NCBI GenBank assembly: GCA_003661905.1
Contig: QMXA01000001.1
Location: 1 to 27,166 of the forward strand
From: Thermoprotei archaeon
Lineage (GTDB): Archaea > Thermoproteota > Thermoprotei_A > Sulfolobales > Ignisphaeraceae
Length of the DNA stretch: 27,166 nt
Direction of reading: 5' to 3'
Under the pieces are notes generated by a model. It ran no database searches, was not told the DNA's origin, and worked only from the letters and a program-made list of their open reading frames with translations. This document shows positions 26,449 to 27,166 of this stretch, in pieces. How positions within the stretch are numbered: position 1 is the first letter of the stretch; each line of letters begins with the position of its first letter. Position numbers and translations under genes: made by a program.

Positions 26449-27166
26449 ATGTTGAGATATAAAGTAATTTTACCATCCTTACCATTTTATTATTTTTAAA
26501 TCTAATAGTTATTATGAAACCCGAAAATTCAGCTCTTCAATCAACCTATGTTTCAGGAGTTAGTAACTTTAAAATCACTATTTTCTATTATGGATGGCTT
26601 AACACTTCTAATGTACTTGATTTAAGATTCGATATTTTGGTATTTGGTGGCGCTGATGAGATATTGAATTATTAATATGACGTAGTTAATGAGCTAAGGC
26701 GAAGAAATGTAGAGGTCTATGCATATCTTCACGATGGAGATATACCGATAGGGCTAGGATCCTCATTCAATGTCACGGTTGTAGTAGGGGGCCAAGATGT
26801 ATCTGCATGGGTTGATTATATTAAAGGTCTAATTAATAAATATGTTGGTATTGTAGATGGCGATTTCTTTAATGAATGTGATCCTTCATATTTTGGAACT
26901 GTAGATCCTGATAATTATTATCTTTAATTATTTAGTCATGCTCTTGAGGAATTAGCAAAATACGCTCATTCCAAAGGTTTAAAGGTATTTATCAATGGTG
27001 TTAGAGCATATGCAGATTTAGGAGATTATTACTTATGGGAGAATTTTGTAGCGCTGTACGATGATACTAATGGATATTACCTAGATGCAAACTTCTTCAA
27101 TACTAGTAATGAAAATCCATATGACTGGATCAATAGAATAGCTAAGTATAATTACTTAAAAAGCCA
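26449..27166 (+). pseudogene. broken gene for a secreted TIM-barrel-like (possibly glycosidase-type) protein, runs off the window
   Basis: From the ATG at 26514 one frame codes continuously to the window end except for two TAA codons at 26673-26675 and 26925-26927. Conserved-looking residues stand on both sides of each. Upstream in the same frame, TILTILLFLNLIVIM looks like the hydrophobic core of a signal peptide. It would join to MLRYK from the ATG at 26449 if one A were restored near 26461. The rest alternates strands and helices: FDILVFGGADE, YDVVNELRRRNVEVYAYLH, IVDGDFFNECD, LEELAKYAHSKGLKVFINGV and GYYLDANFF. This resembles the TIM barrels of GH114 or spherulation-specific family 4 surface proteins. 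That family assignment is a guess. Confidence 0.55.

Noticed and set aside
26673..26927. TAA recoding (readthrough) in the broken TIM-barrel gene
   Set aside because: Every intact gene in the window that ends in TAA terminates normally there, no recoding signal is seen, and a probable frameshift in the same gene points to simple decay.

Overview
The window looks like part of the chromosome of a low-GC, thermophilic crenarchaeon (Thermoproteota, probably Desulfurococcales or a close relative). The evidence is the archaeal RNA polymerase gene order rpoH-rpoB-rpoA1-rpoA2-rpl30e-nusA-rps12 ... rps7-EF1A-rps10-tRNA-Ser, an unsplit rpoB with a split rpoA, TATA-type promoters, GGTGA ribosome binding sites in front of ATG, GTG and TTG starts, and three tRNA genes that all encode CCA. 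The genus cannot be fixed from the sequence alone.

Region 1 (1-2424) is accessory and decayed. An intact tRNA-Pro(TGG) at 85-158 is followed by a broken reading frame resembling a crenarchaeal tyrosine recombinase (285-508). Next comes a clearly GC-richer DUF89 (ARMT1-like damage-control phosphatase) gene on the minus strand (636-1505). A drifted direct repeat of the 3' half of the same tRNA lies at 1870-1911 (36 of 42 bases identical). The arrangement reads as the fossil of an integrative element in tRNA-Pro. Just outside it is a second fossil, a frame-shifted fragment with radical-SAM-like cysteines (2086-2219).

Region 2 (2425-10651) holds a stand-alone slipin/stomatin gene and then a tight operon argG-argH-carA-carB. 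Carbamoyl phosphate made by CarAB is the nitrogen donor for citrulline, which ArgG and ArgH convert to arginine. A perfect 16-bp palindrome with a nearby half-site lies in front of argG and is a good operator candidate.

Region 3 (10652-14342) contains two membrane proteins (a DUF401 permease-like protein and an EamA/DMT transporter), a convergent small protein of unknown function, a helical 170-residue protein of unknown function, and tRNA-Lys(TTT) on the minus strand.

Region 4 (14343-26291) is the transcription-translation cluster. rpoH, rpoB, rpoA1, rpoA2, rpl30e and nusA are packed with overlaps or very short gaps. Then follow rps12, an oppositely oriented bifunctional-nuclease-domain gene, rps7, EF-1 alpha (with an unusual Ser in the guanine-recognition motif), rps10 and tRNA-Ser(TGA).

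Region 5 (26292-27166) holds a broken gene for a secreted TIM-barrel-like, possibly glycosidase-like protein. It has two in-frame TAA codons and a probable frameshift in its signal peptide, and it runs off the end of the window.

No CRISPR array, intact mobile element, rRNA gene or replication origin was seen. I did not find a convincing new multi-gene system. The most interesting material is the tRNA-bounded relic island, the two other gene fossils, and the arginine operator candidate.
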